From contig NZ_VJZC01000007.1 in the NCBI RefSeq assembly GCF_009377185.1, forward strand, positions 1 through 64,000: a stretch of 64,000 nt of DNA. Direction: 5' to 3'. Source of the DNA: Streptomyces spongiae. Lineage in GTDB: Bacteria; Actinomycetota; Actinomycetes; Streptomycetales; Streptomycetaceae. The stretch's first letter is position 1. Every line of letters begins with the position of its first letter. The position numbers and the translations under genes were made by a program. Shown piece after piece: positions 34,135 through 42,675 of the stretch. The notes under the pieces are model-generated. The model was not told the origin of the DNA and searched no databases. It saw nothing but the letters and a program-made list of their open reading frames with translations.

Positions 34135-34964
34135 GCGTGACCGTGAGTTTCCACGACGACGGCGTGGCCCACGTCGAGTTGTGCCGGGAGAAGGCGGGCA
34201 ACGCGATCGACCTGGCCACGGCCACGGGACTGCTGGAGGCCGCCCGGACGTGCGAGAGCACTGACGGTGTTCGGGCGGTGCTGCTCACCGGACGGGGACG
34301 CTCCTTCTGCGTCGGCGGTGACCTGCGGGAGTTCGTCCGGTTCTCCGGCGACAGGCTGGCCGCACACCTCGTGGAGGTCACGGACGCGCTGCACGGCGCC
34401 CTGCGGGTGTTCGCCGGGTTGGACGCGCCGCTGGTGGCTGCCGTGCAGGGCGCCGCCGCGGGCGCCGGTCTCGGACTCGCCGCGGCGGCCGACCTGACGC
34501 TCGCGGCATCCGACGCCACCTTCGTCGCCGCCTACACGGGCATCGGCTACTCCCCGGACGCCGGGGTCAGCTGGTCGCTGCCTCGGCTCGTCGGCCGCAA
34601 GCGGGCCCTGGACCTGCTACTGACCAACCGGCGGATCACGGCGCCCGAGGCGGCGGAGATGGGGCTGGTCAGCAGGGTGGTCGAGGCGGACCGGCTGGCC
34701 GATACGGCCGAGGAGACCGCGGTGGCGCTCGCCCGGGGAGCCACCGGCGCGTTCGGCGCCACCCGGAGGCTCGTAGCGGAGGGGCTGTCCGCAGGACTCG
34801 ACGCACACCTCGACGCGGAGGCCCGTCACTTGACCGAGGCGGCGGTCTCGGCCGAGGGTCGCGAGGGGGTGGCCGCCTTCCTCGCCGGGCGCAGCCCGGA
34901 TTTCGCCGGGGTGGGCCGTACTCGGCCACAGTCCACAGCGCGATTCGTAACCGAGTTCAAGTAG
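34131..34964 (+). CDS. Enoyl-CoA hydratase/isomerase, PaaG-like
   Basis: A 277-residue crotonase. FCVGGDLREF and GAAAGAGLGLAAAADLTLA shape the oxyanion hole; YTGIGYSPDAGVSWSLPR has Asp in place of the hydratase Glu, as in PaaG-like isomerases. LTNRRITAPEAAEMGLVSRVV follows. It ends the plus-strand operon 60 bp before the TetR gene. The expected action is isomerisation of an unsaturated acyl-CoA from the elimination step. Confidence 0.88.
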   Translation: MSVTVSFHDDGVAHVELCREKAGNAIDLATATGLLEAARTCESTDGVRAVLLTGRGRSFCVGGDLREFVRFSGDRLAAHLVEVTDALHGALRVFAGLDAPLVAAVQGAAAGAGLGLAAAADLTLAASDATFVAAYTGIGYSPDAGVSWSLPRLVGRKRALDLLLTNRRITAPEAAEMGLVSRVVEADRLADTAEETAVALARGATGAFGATRRLVAEGLSAGLDAHLDAEARHLTEAAVSAEGREGVAAFLAGRSPDFAGVGRTRPQSTARFVTEFK

Positions 34965-35024
34965 GTCTACCCTCAGACAACCGATCGGCGGCAGGTGCCG
35001 GTCGCGGAGCGCAGGGGAGTGACG

Positions 35025-35651
35025 ATGGCGAGGGCGCGGATCGTGGATCCGGACCAGGGGCCCAGGTCCAAGCGGGCGGCCATTCTGGATGCCGCGGTCG
35101 AGTACTTCGGCGAGACCGGCTACGAGACCACCAAGTGGTCGGACGTGGCCGACCGCGTCGGTATCGGGCAGACCGCGCTCTACCACTACTTCGAGTCCAA
35201 GGCGCACTGCCTGCTCACGATCATGCGCCTGGAACTCCAGCGCTCCCACGACATGTTCACCGAGGCCACGGCCGACACGTCGGATCCCGTCGAGGCACTG
35301 CGGGCCGGGGTCCGCTCGGCCTTCGCGGTGTCGGAGCAGGAGATCCGGCAGATGCGCGTGCTGCAGGCCAACATGTCGCTGCTGGCCACGCCGCGAAAGT
35401 CCAAGCGCGAGGAGACCGAGCGGGTCGCGGCGCGTCAGCTGGTGCAGATGGTGGAGCGGGACTGGACGAACCTGCTGGTCCGCGGCATGGCGAAGGGCGC
35501 GTTCCCGGTGCGGGACGCCCATATGCTCGGGCTGACCGTGCTCGGCATGATCGTCAGCGTATGGCGGTGGTACCGGCCGACCGGGGCGATCCCGCTGCCG
35601 GAGATCAGTGACCTGATCGAGGGGTGTGTGGTGCGGATGGTCGGGGAGTAG
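35025..35651 (+). CDS. TetR-family regulator, candidate regulator of region 3
   Basis: A 208-residue TetR/AcrR-type regulator. The DNA-binding domain is AAILDAAVEYFGETGYETTKWSDVADRVGIGQTALYHYF (residues about 15-55), and its C-terminal ligand domain resembles those of KstR2/FadR-like CoA-sensing members in length. ATG 35025 follows CAGGGGAG. It lies between the two plus-strand gene groups of region 3, whose promoters carry a TGAA-N5-TTCA palindrome; it is the only regulator in that block and thus the likely binder, probably responding to a CoA thioester. Confidence 0.85.
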   Translation: MARARIVDPDQGPRSKRAAILDAAVEYFGETGYETTKWSDVADRVGIGQTALYHYFESKAHCLLTIMRLELQRSHDMFTEATADTSDPVEALRAGVRSAFAVSEQEIRQMRVLQANMSLLATPRKSKREETERVAARQLVQMVERDWTNLLVRGMAKGAFPVRDAHMLGLTVLGMIVSVWRWYRPTGAIPLPEISDLIEGCVVRMVGE

Positions 35652-35719
35652 CGCCGGAAACGGGGGTGTGCTCCGCCTCTTGTGGTGGGCGGGGCACCCA
35701 CCCTATCCTCAAACTGAAC

Positions 35720-35733
35720 TGAACTCAGGTTGA
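35720..35733. promoter_or_regulatory. TGAA-type operator, site C (imperfect)
   Basis: TGAACTCAGGTTGA, partly matching the region 3 palindrome, with a further TGAACT half just upstream (35715-35720). It precedes the SnoaL-like gene at 35760 and sits where the 35760-39613 operon would start. Confidence 0.5.
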
Positions 35734-35759
35734 TGTCCGGTCTGGAAGGGGCGAAGACC

Positions 35760-36110
35760 ATGGTCCTTCGCGAGTACATGGCCCGAATGGACGGTCAGGA
35801 CCCGGAGAAGGCCCTGGAGCTCCTGGAGCCCGGGTTCCGCTTCCTCATCGCCCTGCCGAGCGGCGAGCGGACCGGCAACTCGAAGGCCGACTTCGCCGCG
35901 TACATCGCCGGCCGGCAGGCCGTGGACCGGGTGCACGAGATCGTGCGGTCCTCCGTGGACCAGGACCTCGAAACCGTCTACGGCTTCGTGGTGGACGGCG
36001 GCACGACGACCGGGGCGTTCCTGTCGGCCGCCGTCATCTCGCCCTCCGGCCTGATGGCGCGCTACCAGTCCTTCTTCACGCCTGCCTTCCACCTCGTCGA
36101 CCGGCCCTGA
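35760..36110 (+). CDS. SnoaL-like/NTF2-fold protein
   Basis: A 116-residue NTF2-like protein (MDGQDPEKALELLEPGFRFLIALPSGERTG, typical cone-fold start). ATG 35760 is chosen since GGAAGGGG lies 8 bases upstream and the operator-like site C is then upstream of the gene rather than inside it. The fold serves isomerases, dehydratases and cyclases; catalytic residues cannot be assigned. It begins an operon with a second such protein and an EthD protein. Confidence 0.72.
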   Translation: MVLREYMARMDGQDPEKALELLEPGFRFLIALPSGERTGNSKADFAAYIAGRQAVDRVHEIVRSSVDQDLETVYGFVVDGGTTTGAFLSAAVISPSGLMARYQSFFTPAFHLVDRP

Positions 36111-36126
36111 GCAGGAGGCACAGCAG

Positions 36127-36516
36127 ATGCCCGCGACACAGACGCAACCGTCGACGCCCGCGCCCTTCCTGAGCGCGTGGTTCGCGCTCCTCGACAGTCC
36201 GGACGCGTCCCGGATCCTCGATCTGATCAGCGACGACTTCTCGTTCTCCATCCTCTTCTCCACCGGCGGCGACGGCGCCACCGACTTCCACGGCGGCCGG
36301 GCCGAGATGGAGGGCTACCTCGCGCAGCGCGAGCAGGGGACCCGGACCCATCACCTGCTGACCGCCAGCGCCCACGGCCGCGACGAACTGTTCCTCGGCG
36401 AGGTCCGCCGCTCCGGCGTGCCCGAGGCGACCTTCGTGGCCTCGGCACGGCTCACCCCGTCCGGCAAGGTCCGCCGGTTGCTCATCGGACGCTCGCCCGC
36501 GGTGCTCTTCGCGTGA
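36127..36516 (+). CDS. SnoaL-like/NTF2-fold protein
   Basis: A 129-residue NTF2-like protein (WFALLDSPDASRILDLISDDFSFSILF, then GGRAEMEGYLAQRE). AGGAGG lies upstream. It probably pairs with the protein at 35760, since many NTF2-like enzymes are hetero- or homodimers. Substrate unknown; a dehydratase or isomerase role in the same pathway is inferred from position. Confidence 0.72.
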   Translation: MPATQTQPSTPAPFLSAWFALLDSPDASRILDLISDDFSFSILFSTGGDGATDFHGGRAEMEGYLAQREQGTRTHHLLTASAHGRDELFLGEVRRSGVPEATFVASARLTPSGKVRRLLIGRSPAVLFA

Positions 36517-36555
36517 CCCACTCACTCTCACTCGGAATCTCACTCGGGAGGTGCC

Positions 36556-36876
36556 ATGTACAACCTCATCCTGCTGGCCGCACGGCCGCCCGAGTGGACC
36601 CATGAGCGGTTCATCGACTGGTGGCGGGGCGAACACGCCGAACTGACCAAACGGTTGCCCGGACTGCGCTCCTGGCGGCACACCGAGATCGACGCGGCCC
36701 TGGAGCCGCGCTCCGAGGGATGGGACGGGCTCTCGGTCCTCGGGTTCGACACCGCCGAGGACCTGCGCAAAGCCCTGGACAGCCCGGAGTGGGCGGCGGC
36801 CGTCGCCCAGGTCGGCGACATGCGGGGGCGCCGGATCGCCGTCATGGGAGACGAGCGGGAGATGTACGCGGGCTGA
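36556..36876 (+). CDS. EthD-domain protein
   Basis: A 106-residue dimeric alpha/beta-barrel protein of the EthD family (MYNLILLAARPPEWTHERFIDWWRGEHAEL, and VLGFDTAEDLRKALDSPEW). GGGAGGTG precedes the ATG. EthD proteins accompany monooxygenases and ring-modifying enzymes in degradative clusters, but their reaction is often undefined. It is followed by a three-copy repeat before the ligase gene. Confidence 0.82.
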   Translation: MYNLILLAARPPEWTHERFIDWWRGEHAELTKRLPGLRSWRHTEIDAALEPRSEGWDGLSVLGFDTAEDLRKALDSPEWAAAVAQVGDMRGRRIAVMGDEREMYAG

Positions 36877-36890
36877 CCGCGGCCGACGGG

Positions 36891-36966
36891 GCGAGGAACT
36901 TTCGCGAGTCGGTGCGAGGAACTTTCGCGACACGGGGCGAGGAACTTTCGCGAGACGAGGCGAGGA
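36891..36966. repeat. 17-bp unit repeated three times in a leader
   Basis: GCGAGGAACTTTCGCGA occurs at 36891-36907, 36914-36930 and 36937-36953, each separated by six variable bases (23-bp period), with a partial fourth copy at 36960-36966. It fills the gap between the EthD stop and the ligase ATG at 36984. Each unit contains the palindrome TCGCGA. Confidence 0.9.
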
Positions 36967-36983
36967 AGCGGGCGGGATGCGGG

Positions 36984-38528
36984 ATGCGACAGACAGTGCG
37001 GGAGTTCCAGCAGCGGGCAGAACAGAGCGACTTCACAGCCGTCATCGACGACCACGGACACCACTTGGCCCGTGACCTCCTCGACCGCGCGGTCGCCCTC
37101 GCGGAGGCCATGACCCCTGACGGGACCCCGGGCGGCACGGTCATGACGCAGGCCGACAACTCGTGGCGTACGGTCGCGGCCACCCTGGCCGTGGGGATGA
37201 CCGGCGGCGTACTCGCCGTGGTGAACCGGCACACCACGAGCGCGGAGTTCCAGGCGGCCCTGGACGACATCCGGCCGGACGTCGTCATCGCCGAGCCGTC
37301 GGCGCTGCGGGAGTGGCACGGGCCGGGCCTGCCGACCGCGTGGACGGCCGAGGCGCTCGACGGCTGGACCGTCCTGTCCGCCCGCGGCCCGAGGGACGTC
37401 ACCCGCTGGAACGGCGGTGCCGTCATCGGCTTCACCTCCGGTTCCACCGGGCGCCCCAAGGGGGTCGTCCAGTCGGAGTCGGCTCTGCGCTACGCCTGCT
37501 CCCGCACCCGCGACATCAACGGCCTGCGGCCGGGCGACGCGGTCGCCGCCCTCGTCCCGCTGTCCTCCACCGCCGCGTACTGCTTCGGAGTCTGCATGTC
37601 CCTCATGCTCGCCGGGCCGCTCGTGCTGACGGGCAGGTGGGACCCCGGCGCCGTGCTGGAGCGGATGGCCGAGCACCACGCCCGGTGGACGATGTGCGTA
37701 CCGACCATGGCCCTGCAGATGGGCTCGGCGGCGGCCGGCTCGCGGGTGCTCGAAGGAGTGCGCTCCATCACAGTGGGCGGCGGCCCCATGGACCGGGGCG
37801 CCCTGGCCCGGGCCGAGCGGTCGCTCGGTACGAGGATCCTGCGGGTCTTCGGCATGTCGGAGTGCCTCGGACACACCTCACCACGGCCCGAGGATCCGGA
37901 GGACATCCGGCTCGGCCGGGACGGCCGCCCCTTTCCCGGCACCGAACTGAGGGCGGTCACCGCCGACGGAACCGTCCTGGGCCCCGGGGAGACGGGACAG
38001 GCCCAGGTCCGGGGCCCCTCCCTCTTCCTCGGCTACGCCCGCGACGGCGAGGTGGAGCCGCCGGCCCTCACCCCGGACGGTTTCCTCCCCACCGGTGACC
38101 TGCTGATGACCGCTCACGACGGCACCGTCACCGTCATGGGCCGGGAGAAGGACGTCATCATCCGCGGCGGCCGCAACCTCGACATCACCGAGATCGAACG
38201 CGCCGTCGCCAGCCACCCGAAGGTGGCCCGGGTGTGCGTCGCACCGGTGCCGGACCCCCTGCTCGGCGAACGCCCGGCCGTGCTCGTCGTGGCCGAGGAC
38301 GACACCGGCGCTCTCCACGTCGACCTCGACCTCGACGAGATCACCGGACACCTGGAACGCGTCGGCCTGTCCAAGGCGAAGTGGCCCGAGTTCGTCTTCA
38401 CCGTGGGCGAGTTGCCGCAGACCAGGGTCGGCAAGCTCGACCGCGGGGGCGCCCGGGAACTCGCCCGCGACCTGCACGCGCGACTCTCACATCAGCGACC
38501 CGAACCACCTCAGCTGGGAGATGTATGA
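36984..38528 (+). CDS. Acyl-CoA/AMP-forming ligase
   Basis: A 514-residue adenylate-forming ligase. VIGFTSGSTGRPKGVV (P-loop), RVFGMSECLGHTSP, DGFLPTGDLLM, GREKDVIIRGGRNLDITEIE and LPQTRVGKLDR with the final Lys. The cyclohexanecarboxylate/3-oxocholanoate-type ligases share this length. ATG 36984 follows a GGAAGCGGGCGGG purine run and lies just after the repeat. Its stop overlaps the MBL gene (ATGA). It is the only ligase in region 3, hence the likely entry step that loads the substrate on CoA. Confidence 0.9.
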   Translation: MRQTVREFQQRAEQSDFTAVIDDHGHHLARDLLDRAVALAEAMTPDGTPGGTVMTQADNSWRTVAATLAVGMTGGVLAVVNRHTTSAEFQAALDDIRPDVVIAEPSALREWHGPGLPTAWTAEALDGWTVLSARGPRDVTRWNGGAVIGFTSGSTGRPKGVVQSESALRYACSRTRDINGLRPGDAVAALVPLSSTAAYCFGVCMSLMLAGPLVLTGRWDPGAVLERMAEHHARWTMCVPTMALQMGSAAAGSRVLEGVRSITVGGGPMDRGALARAERSLGTRILRVFGMSECLGHTSPRPEDPEDIRLGRDGRPFPGTELRAVTADGTVLGPGETGQAQVRGPSLFLGYARDGEVEPPALTPDGFLPTGDLLMTAHDGTVTVMGREKDVIIRGGRNLDITEIERAVASHPKVARVCVAPVPDPLLGERPAVLVVAEDDTGALHVDLDLDEITGHLERVGLSKAKWPEFVFTVGELPQTRVGKLDRGGARELARDLHARLSHQRPEPPQLGDV

Positions 38529-39613
38529 CGACCCGTTTCGACCGTGGACAGTGGGCACAGAGCGGAGCCCAGACCGTACGGCCCGGGGTGCACCGCGTGC
38601 CGCTCCCGCTGCCGGAGGACGGACTGCGGGCCGTCAACGTCTACGTGCTGGAAGAGGACGACGGCCTGGTGCTGATCGACGGCGGCTGGTCGATCCCCGA
38701 GTCCCGCAAGGCACTGGAGGACGCACTGGCCGGTCTCGGCCACGACCTCGCCGAGATCACCCACATCCTGGTCACCCACATCCACCGCGACCACTACACC
38801 CAGGCCGTGGATCTGCGCCGCCTGCTCGGCTCCCGCGTCTACCTCGGCTCCGGTGAGCGGCGCGGCCTGGAACTGCTCGGCGAGCTGCACACCGACCAGC
38901 CCGTCGGATCGCTGCGGACGCTGCGCCGGGCAGGCGCCCTCGAACTGGCGGACCGCATCGAAGCGATGGACCACGGCGGCTTCGACCCCGCCGTATGGGA
39001 GGCGCCCGACCGCTGGCTGGAGGCCGAGGAACTGCGGTTCGGGGACCGGACCCTGCGGGTCGTACCGACACCCGGCCACACCCGGGGCCATGTGGTCTAC
39101 CTCGACGAGGCACGGGGACTGCTGTTCTCCGGGGACCATGTGCTGCCGCACATCACCCCGTCCATCGGCTTCGAGCTGGGCGACGGCCCCGGACTGCCGC
39201 TGGGCGACTACCTGACCTCACTGCACCTCATGACCACGCTCGCCGATGCGACCCTGCTGCCCGCGCACGGACCCGTCGGTGACAGCGTCCACCGCAGGGC
39301 CGCGGAGCTGCTGGCCCACCACGACGACCGGCTCGCGGAGACGCTCGCCGTCCTCGGCGCGCGGACCCTCGACGCCCACGCCGTGGCCCAGGAGCTGGGG
39401 TGGACCCGGCGGAAGGTGCCGTTCGAGGACCTGAACCCGTTCAACCAGATGCTGGCCGTCAACGAGACAGCGGCCCACCTGGACGTCCTCGTGGCCCGCG
39501 GCGAAGCCAGCCGCGCCTGCGAGGACGACGTGAACCGGTACGCACGGTGCGTCCCCGGCGCCGGGGTCGGCACCGACGACGGCGCATCGGTCCCGACCCA
39601 GGCGTCTGTGTAA
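38525..39613 (+). CDS. MBL-fold metallo-hydrolase
   Basis: A 362-residue metallo-beta-lactamase-fold protein. Metal ligands are visible in THIHRDHYTQA (HxHxDH), PTPGHTRGH, SGDH and LLPAHG. The C-terminal helical part (RRAAELLAHHDDRLAETLAVL) matches the winged-helix extension of LACTB2/flavohydrolase types. Coupled to the ligase, it could open a lactone or hydrolyse a CoA ester; a lactonase would fit the 4-hydroxyacyl route proposed here. Ends two bases before the convergent SDR gene. Confidence 0.85.
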   Translation: MTTRFDRGQWAQSGAQTVRPGVHRVPLPLPEDGLRAVNVYVLEEDDGLVLIDGGWSIPESRKALEDALAGLGHDLAEITHILVTHIHRDHYTQAVDLRRLLGSRVYLGSGERRGLELLGELHTDQPVGSLRTLRRAGALELADRIEAMDHGGFDPAVWEAPDRWLEAEELRFGDRTLRVVPTPGHTRGHVVYLDEARGLLFSGDHVLPHITPSIGFELGDGPGLPLGDYLTSLHLMTTLADATLLPAHGPVGDSVHRRAAELLAHHDDRLAETLAVLGARTLDAHAVAQELGWTRRKVPFEDLNPFNQMLAVNETAAHLDVLVARGEASRACEDDVNRYARCVPGAGVGTDDGASVPTQASV

Positions 39614-39615
39614 CC

Positions 39616-40368
39616 TCAGCGCGCCGTCCAGCCCCCGTCGACGTAGAGCTCCGAGCCGGTCATGAAGCCCGCGTCGTCCGAGGCGAGGAACGCCACCGCG
39701 GCCGCCACCTCCTCGGTCGTGCCCAGCCGGCCGAGCGGGGTGCCCTCGATCATCGCGGTCAGCCGGGGCGTGCCCCGCCACAACTCCCGGGACAGGGGCG
39801 TCTCGATGAAGCCGGGATGCAGCGAGTTGACCCGCACACCGCGCTTGCCCCAGTGCAGCGCGGCGTTCTTGGTCATCAGCCGTACGGCGCCCTTGGCCGC
39901 GTGGTACGAGAACTGCGCGCCGAAGCCGCCGACCGTACCGAAGATCGAGGCGATGTTGACGATGGAGCCGCCGCCGGAGCGCTCGATGGCCGGGCCGCCG
40001 TGCTTCATGCCGAGCCACACGCCGGTCTGCGTCACGCCGATCACCCGGTCCCAGGTCTCCTGGGTCTCGGTCTCCACGGTGCCCATCGCGGCGATCCCCG
40101 CGTTGTTGACCAGCACCGACAGACCGCCCAGGCGGTCGGTGACCTGGGCGACGAGCGTCTCCCAGGCCGTCTCGTCGGTGACGTCCAGGCGCAGCCCCAC
40201 GGCACCGCCCGGCAGCTCACCGGCCAGTTTCTCGCAAGTCTCCGAGTCGAGATCGGTGACCACGACGGTCGCGCCCTCGGCGGCCAGCCGACGCACGATC
40301 GCCTCCCCGATGCCTCCGGTGGCACCGGTCACCAGCGCCACCTTCCCCGTGAGCCGGGTTTCCCTCAC
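39616..40368 (-). CDS. Short-chain dehydrogenase/reductase
   Basis: A 250-residue classical SDR similar in layout to 3-alpha/20-beta-hydroxysteroid dehydrogenases: TGATGGIG, VTDLDSE (NAD-type Asp), VNNAGIA, catalytic YHAAK, and SSNDGWT-like ending LYVDGGWTAR. It is the last gene of the minus-strand operon that starts with the ABC importer, separated from the APH-like gene by 27 bp. Confidence 0.9.
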   Translation of the reverse strand: MRETRLTGKVALVTGATGGIGEAIVRRLAAEGATVVVTDLDSETCEKLAGELPGGAVGLRLDVTDETAWETLVAQVTDRLGGLSVLVNNAGIAAMGTVETETQETWDRVIGVTQTGVWLGMKHGGPAIERSGGGSIVNIASIFGTVGGFGAQFSYHAAKGAVRLMTKNAALHWGKRGVRVNSLHPGFIETPLSRELWRGTPRLTAMIEGTPLGRLGTTEEVAAAVAFLASDDAGFMTGSELYVDGGWTAR

Positions 40369-40395
40369 CGCTCCTCACATCCCTTCTCGTGGGTC

Positions 40396-41448
40396 TCAGG
40401 TGGGCCGGACATCGACCGACAGGCCGGAGCGCAGCAGCGCGGGCACCGCCGAACCGACCCGGTCGAAGCCGGGGCCGACGGTGCGCCCGGCGCGGTGGCG
40501 GGCATGGACGCCCTCCGCGATGACCGCCAGCTTGAAGTAGCCGAGGGCCCGGTGGAAGGGCAGCGCGGAGACATCGCGGCCGGACCGTACCGCGTACCGT
40601 CGCGTCAGCTCCCCTGCGGAGAGGAAGCCCGGGTTGGCCGCCGGGACGTGCCCCTGGCCGAGGACCGGCTCGCACGCCGGGTCCCAGTAGACGAGGAGCA
40701 GGCCGAGGTCGGCGAGCGGATCGCCCAGCGCGGCCATCTCCCAGTCGACGATCGCGGCGATCCGCCCGGGATCGCCGTCGTCGAGGATGACGTTGTCGAG
40801 CCGGTAGTCCCCGTGCAGGACCGCAGGGAGGGCACCGTCGTCCCGCACCATGGGCAGTGCGCGTACCAACTTCCCGTGCAGCGCGTCCAGTTCGGGCAGC
40901 TCGCGGGTGGCGACCAGGTCCCACTGGCCGCGCCACCGCCGCACCTGCCGCTCCAGGTACCCGGCCGGCCGCCCGAACCCGCCGAGCCCGATCCCGTACG
41001 GGTCGACGGTGTGCAGCGCGGCCAGTTGGTCGACCAGCGCCTCGGAGCAGCGCCGCGCGTCCTCGGCGGACACCTCGGCCGCCTGCTCGCCGTCCCGCAG
41101 CACGGTCCCGTCGACGAAGGAGACGACGGTGAACGGTACGCCGATCACGGACTCGTCGGCGCAGGAGACCACGGTCCGCGGCACCGGGACCCCCGTGCCG
41201 GCCAGAGCGGCCATGACGCGGTACTCGCGGTCCATGTCGTGCGCGGTCGGCGTGAGCGTGCCCAGCGGCGGCCTGCGCAGCACCCAGCGGTGCGTGCCGT
41301 CGGTGACGAAGTACGTGAGATTCGAGCGCCCGCCGAGCAGCGGACGGACCTCCAGCGGACCCGCGCAGTCCGGGACCTCACGCTCGAAGAAGAGGCCCAG
41401 CGCCCGCAGGTCCACCCCGGCCACGGTGGGGTCACCGGTGGCCGTCAC
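40396..41448 (-). CDS. APH-fold kinase, second copy (ACAD10/11 N-domain type)
   Basis: A 350-residue kinase-fold protein: LLGGRSNLTYFVTDG (glycine-rich loop), WVLRRPPLGTLTP (ATP Lys region), HGDYRLDNVILD (catalytic loop) and VDWEMAALGDPLADLG (metal site). These features match the APH domain of ACAD10/11 and of bacterial LvaA-like kinases. GTG 41448 overlaps the stop of the adjacent ACAD10/11-like gene by GTGA. It is the second kinase of this type in region 3, in opposite gene order to the first pair, so probably acts on a different chain length or position. Confidence 0.87.
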   Translation of the reverse strand: MTATGDPTVAGVDLRALGLFFEREVPDCAGPLEVRPLLGGRSNLTYFVTDGTHRWVLRRPPLGTLTPTAHDMDREYRVMAALAGTGVPVPRTVVSCADESVIGVPFTVVSFVDGTVLRDGEQAAEVSAEDARRCSEALVDQLAALHTVDPYGIGLGGFGRPAGYLERQVRRWRGQWDLVATRELPELDALHGKLVRALPMVRDDGALPAVLHGDYRLDNVILDDGDPGRIAAIVDWEMAALGDPLADLGLLLVYWDPACEPVLGQGHVPAANPGFLSAGELTRRYAVRSGRDVSALPFHRALGYFKLAVIAEGVHARHRAGRTVGPGFDRVGSAVPALLRSGLSVDVRPT

Positions 41449-42650
41449 CGCACCGCGCCCTGTCGCTCGCGTGCGGCCCGGACCGCGCGTTTGGCGATGG
41501 CCCACCGGTGGGTCTCCGACGGCCCGTCGTACACACGGAACGGCCGGACCTCCCGGTAGAGGGCGGCCAGCGGGGTGTCCTCCGAGATGCCGAGCGCCCC
41601 GCAGATCTGGACCGCCCGGTCCACTACCCGGCCCACGGCCTCGGACACGAAGGTCTTCGCGACGGAGGTGAGCTGGGCGCCGGGCCTGCCCTGGTCGAGT
41701 TCCCAGCAGGCACGCCAGAGCACCGCCCGGCTCGTCTCGATGTCGATCTCCGAGTCGGCCAACTGCTGCTGCACCATGCCGAGTTCCGCCAGAGGGCCCC
41801 CGAAGGCCGTACGTCGCGCAGCGCGGTCCAGGGCGATGTCCTGCGCCCGGCGGGCCACTCCGAGCCACCGCATGCAGTGGGTCAGCCTTGCGGGCCCGAG
41901 ACGCACCTGCGCGTACGCGAATCCCTTGTCGACCTCGCCGAGCACCGCCTCGTCGGGTACCTCGCAGTCGTCGAAGGCGAGTTCGCTGTGACCGGCGAAC
42001 AGGGCCCGGTCGAGGGTGGAGATGTTCCTGACCGCCTTCATGCCCGGATTGTCGGAACCGACCAGGAACATGGTGGCCCCGCCCGGGTCGCCGGGCTCGC
42101 CGCTGGTGCGCGCCATGCAGATCGCGAACGCGGCTCCGTCGGCGCCGCTGATGAACCACTTGCGGCCGTTGATCCGCCAGCCACCCGGGGCCCGGACCGC
42201 CGTCGTGGCCAGCGCCCGCGGGTCGGAGCCGGCCCCGGGGGAGGGCTCGGTCATCGCGAAGCACGACCGTGTCTCCCCGGCCGCGAGAGGCGCGAGAAAA
42301 CGGTTCTTCTGTTCCTCGGTGGCGACCGCTTCGAGGAGATGCATGTTGCCCTCGTCGGGCGCGGCGCAGTTGAGGGCCAGGGGGCCCAGCAGCGAGTATC
42401 CCGCGGCCTCGAAGACGACCGCCTGACCCCGCAGATCCAGGCCGAGCCCGCCCCACCGGTGCGAGACATGGGGAGCGAACACTCCTGCCGCCCGGGCCGC
42501 CTCCTGCAAGGCGCGCCGCAGTGGTTCGGGGCCCGCGTGCACGTCCCCGTGGCAGCCCTCCTCCGCCGCCAGAACCGTGTCCCGGACCAGGTCGGTGGTC
42601 CGCCGCGCGATGTCGGCCACCTGCCGGTCGATGTCGAACTCGATGGCCAT
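41445..42650 (-). CDS. ACAD10/11-type acyl-CoA dehydrogenase-like protein, second copy
   Basis: A 401-residue protein of the ACAD10/11-like group: RSCFAMTEPSPGAGSDP, RKWFISG, VRLGPARLTHCMRWLGVARRAQD, and RVYDGPSETHRWAIAKR at the end. Start 42650 has GAGAGGGG upstream. It is less like animal ACAD11 than the copy at 31353 (AGSDP in place of ASSDA). Coupled to the second APH kinase, it likely performs the same elimination on another substrate. Confidence 0.87.
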   Translation of the reverse strand: MAIEFDIDRQVADIARRTTDLVRDTVLAAEEGCHGDVHAGPEPLRRALQEAARAAGVFAPHVSHRWGGLGLDLRGQAVVFEAAGYSLLGPLALNCAAPDEGNMHLLEAVATEEQKNRFLAPLAAGETRSCFAMTEPSPGAGSDPRALATTAVRAPGGWRINGRKWFISGADGAAFAICMARTSGEPGDPGGATMFLVGSDNPGMKAVRNISTLDRALFAGHSELAFDDCEVPDEAVLGEVDKGFAYAQVRLGPARLTHCMRWLGVARRAQDIALDRAARRTAFGGPLAELGMVQQQLADSEIDIETSRAVLWRACWELDQGRPGAQLTSVAKTFVSEAVGRVVDRAVQICGALGISEDTPLAALYREVRPFRVYDGPSETHRWAIAKRAVRAARERQGAVR

Positions 42651-42675
42651 ACGGCCCCTCTCGATCCCGTGGAGT

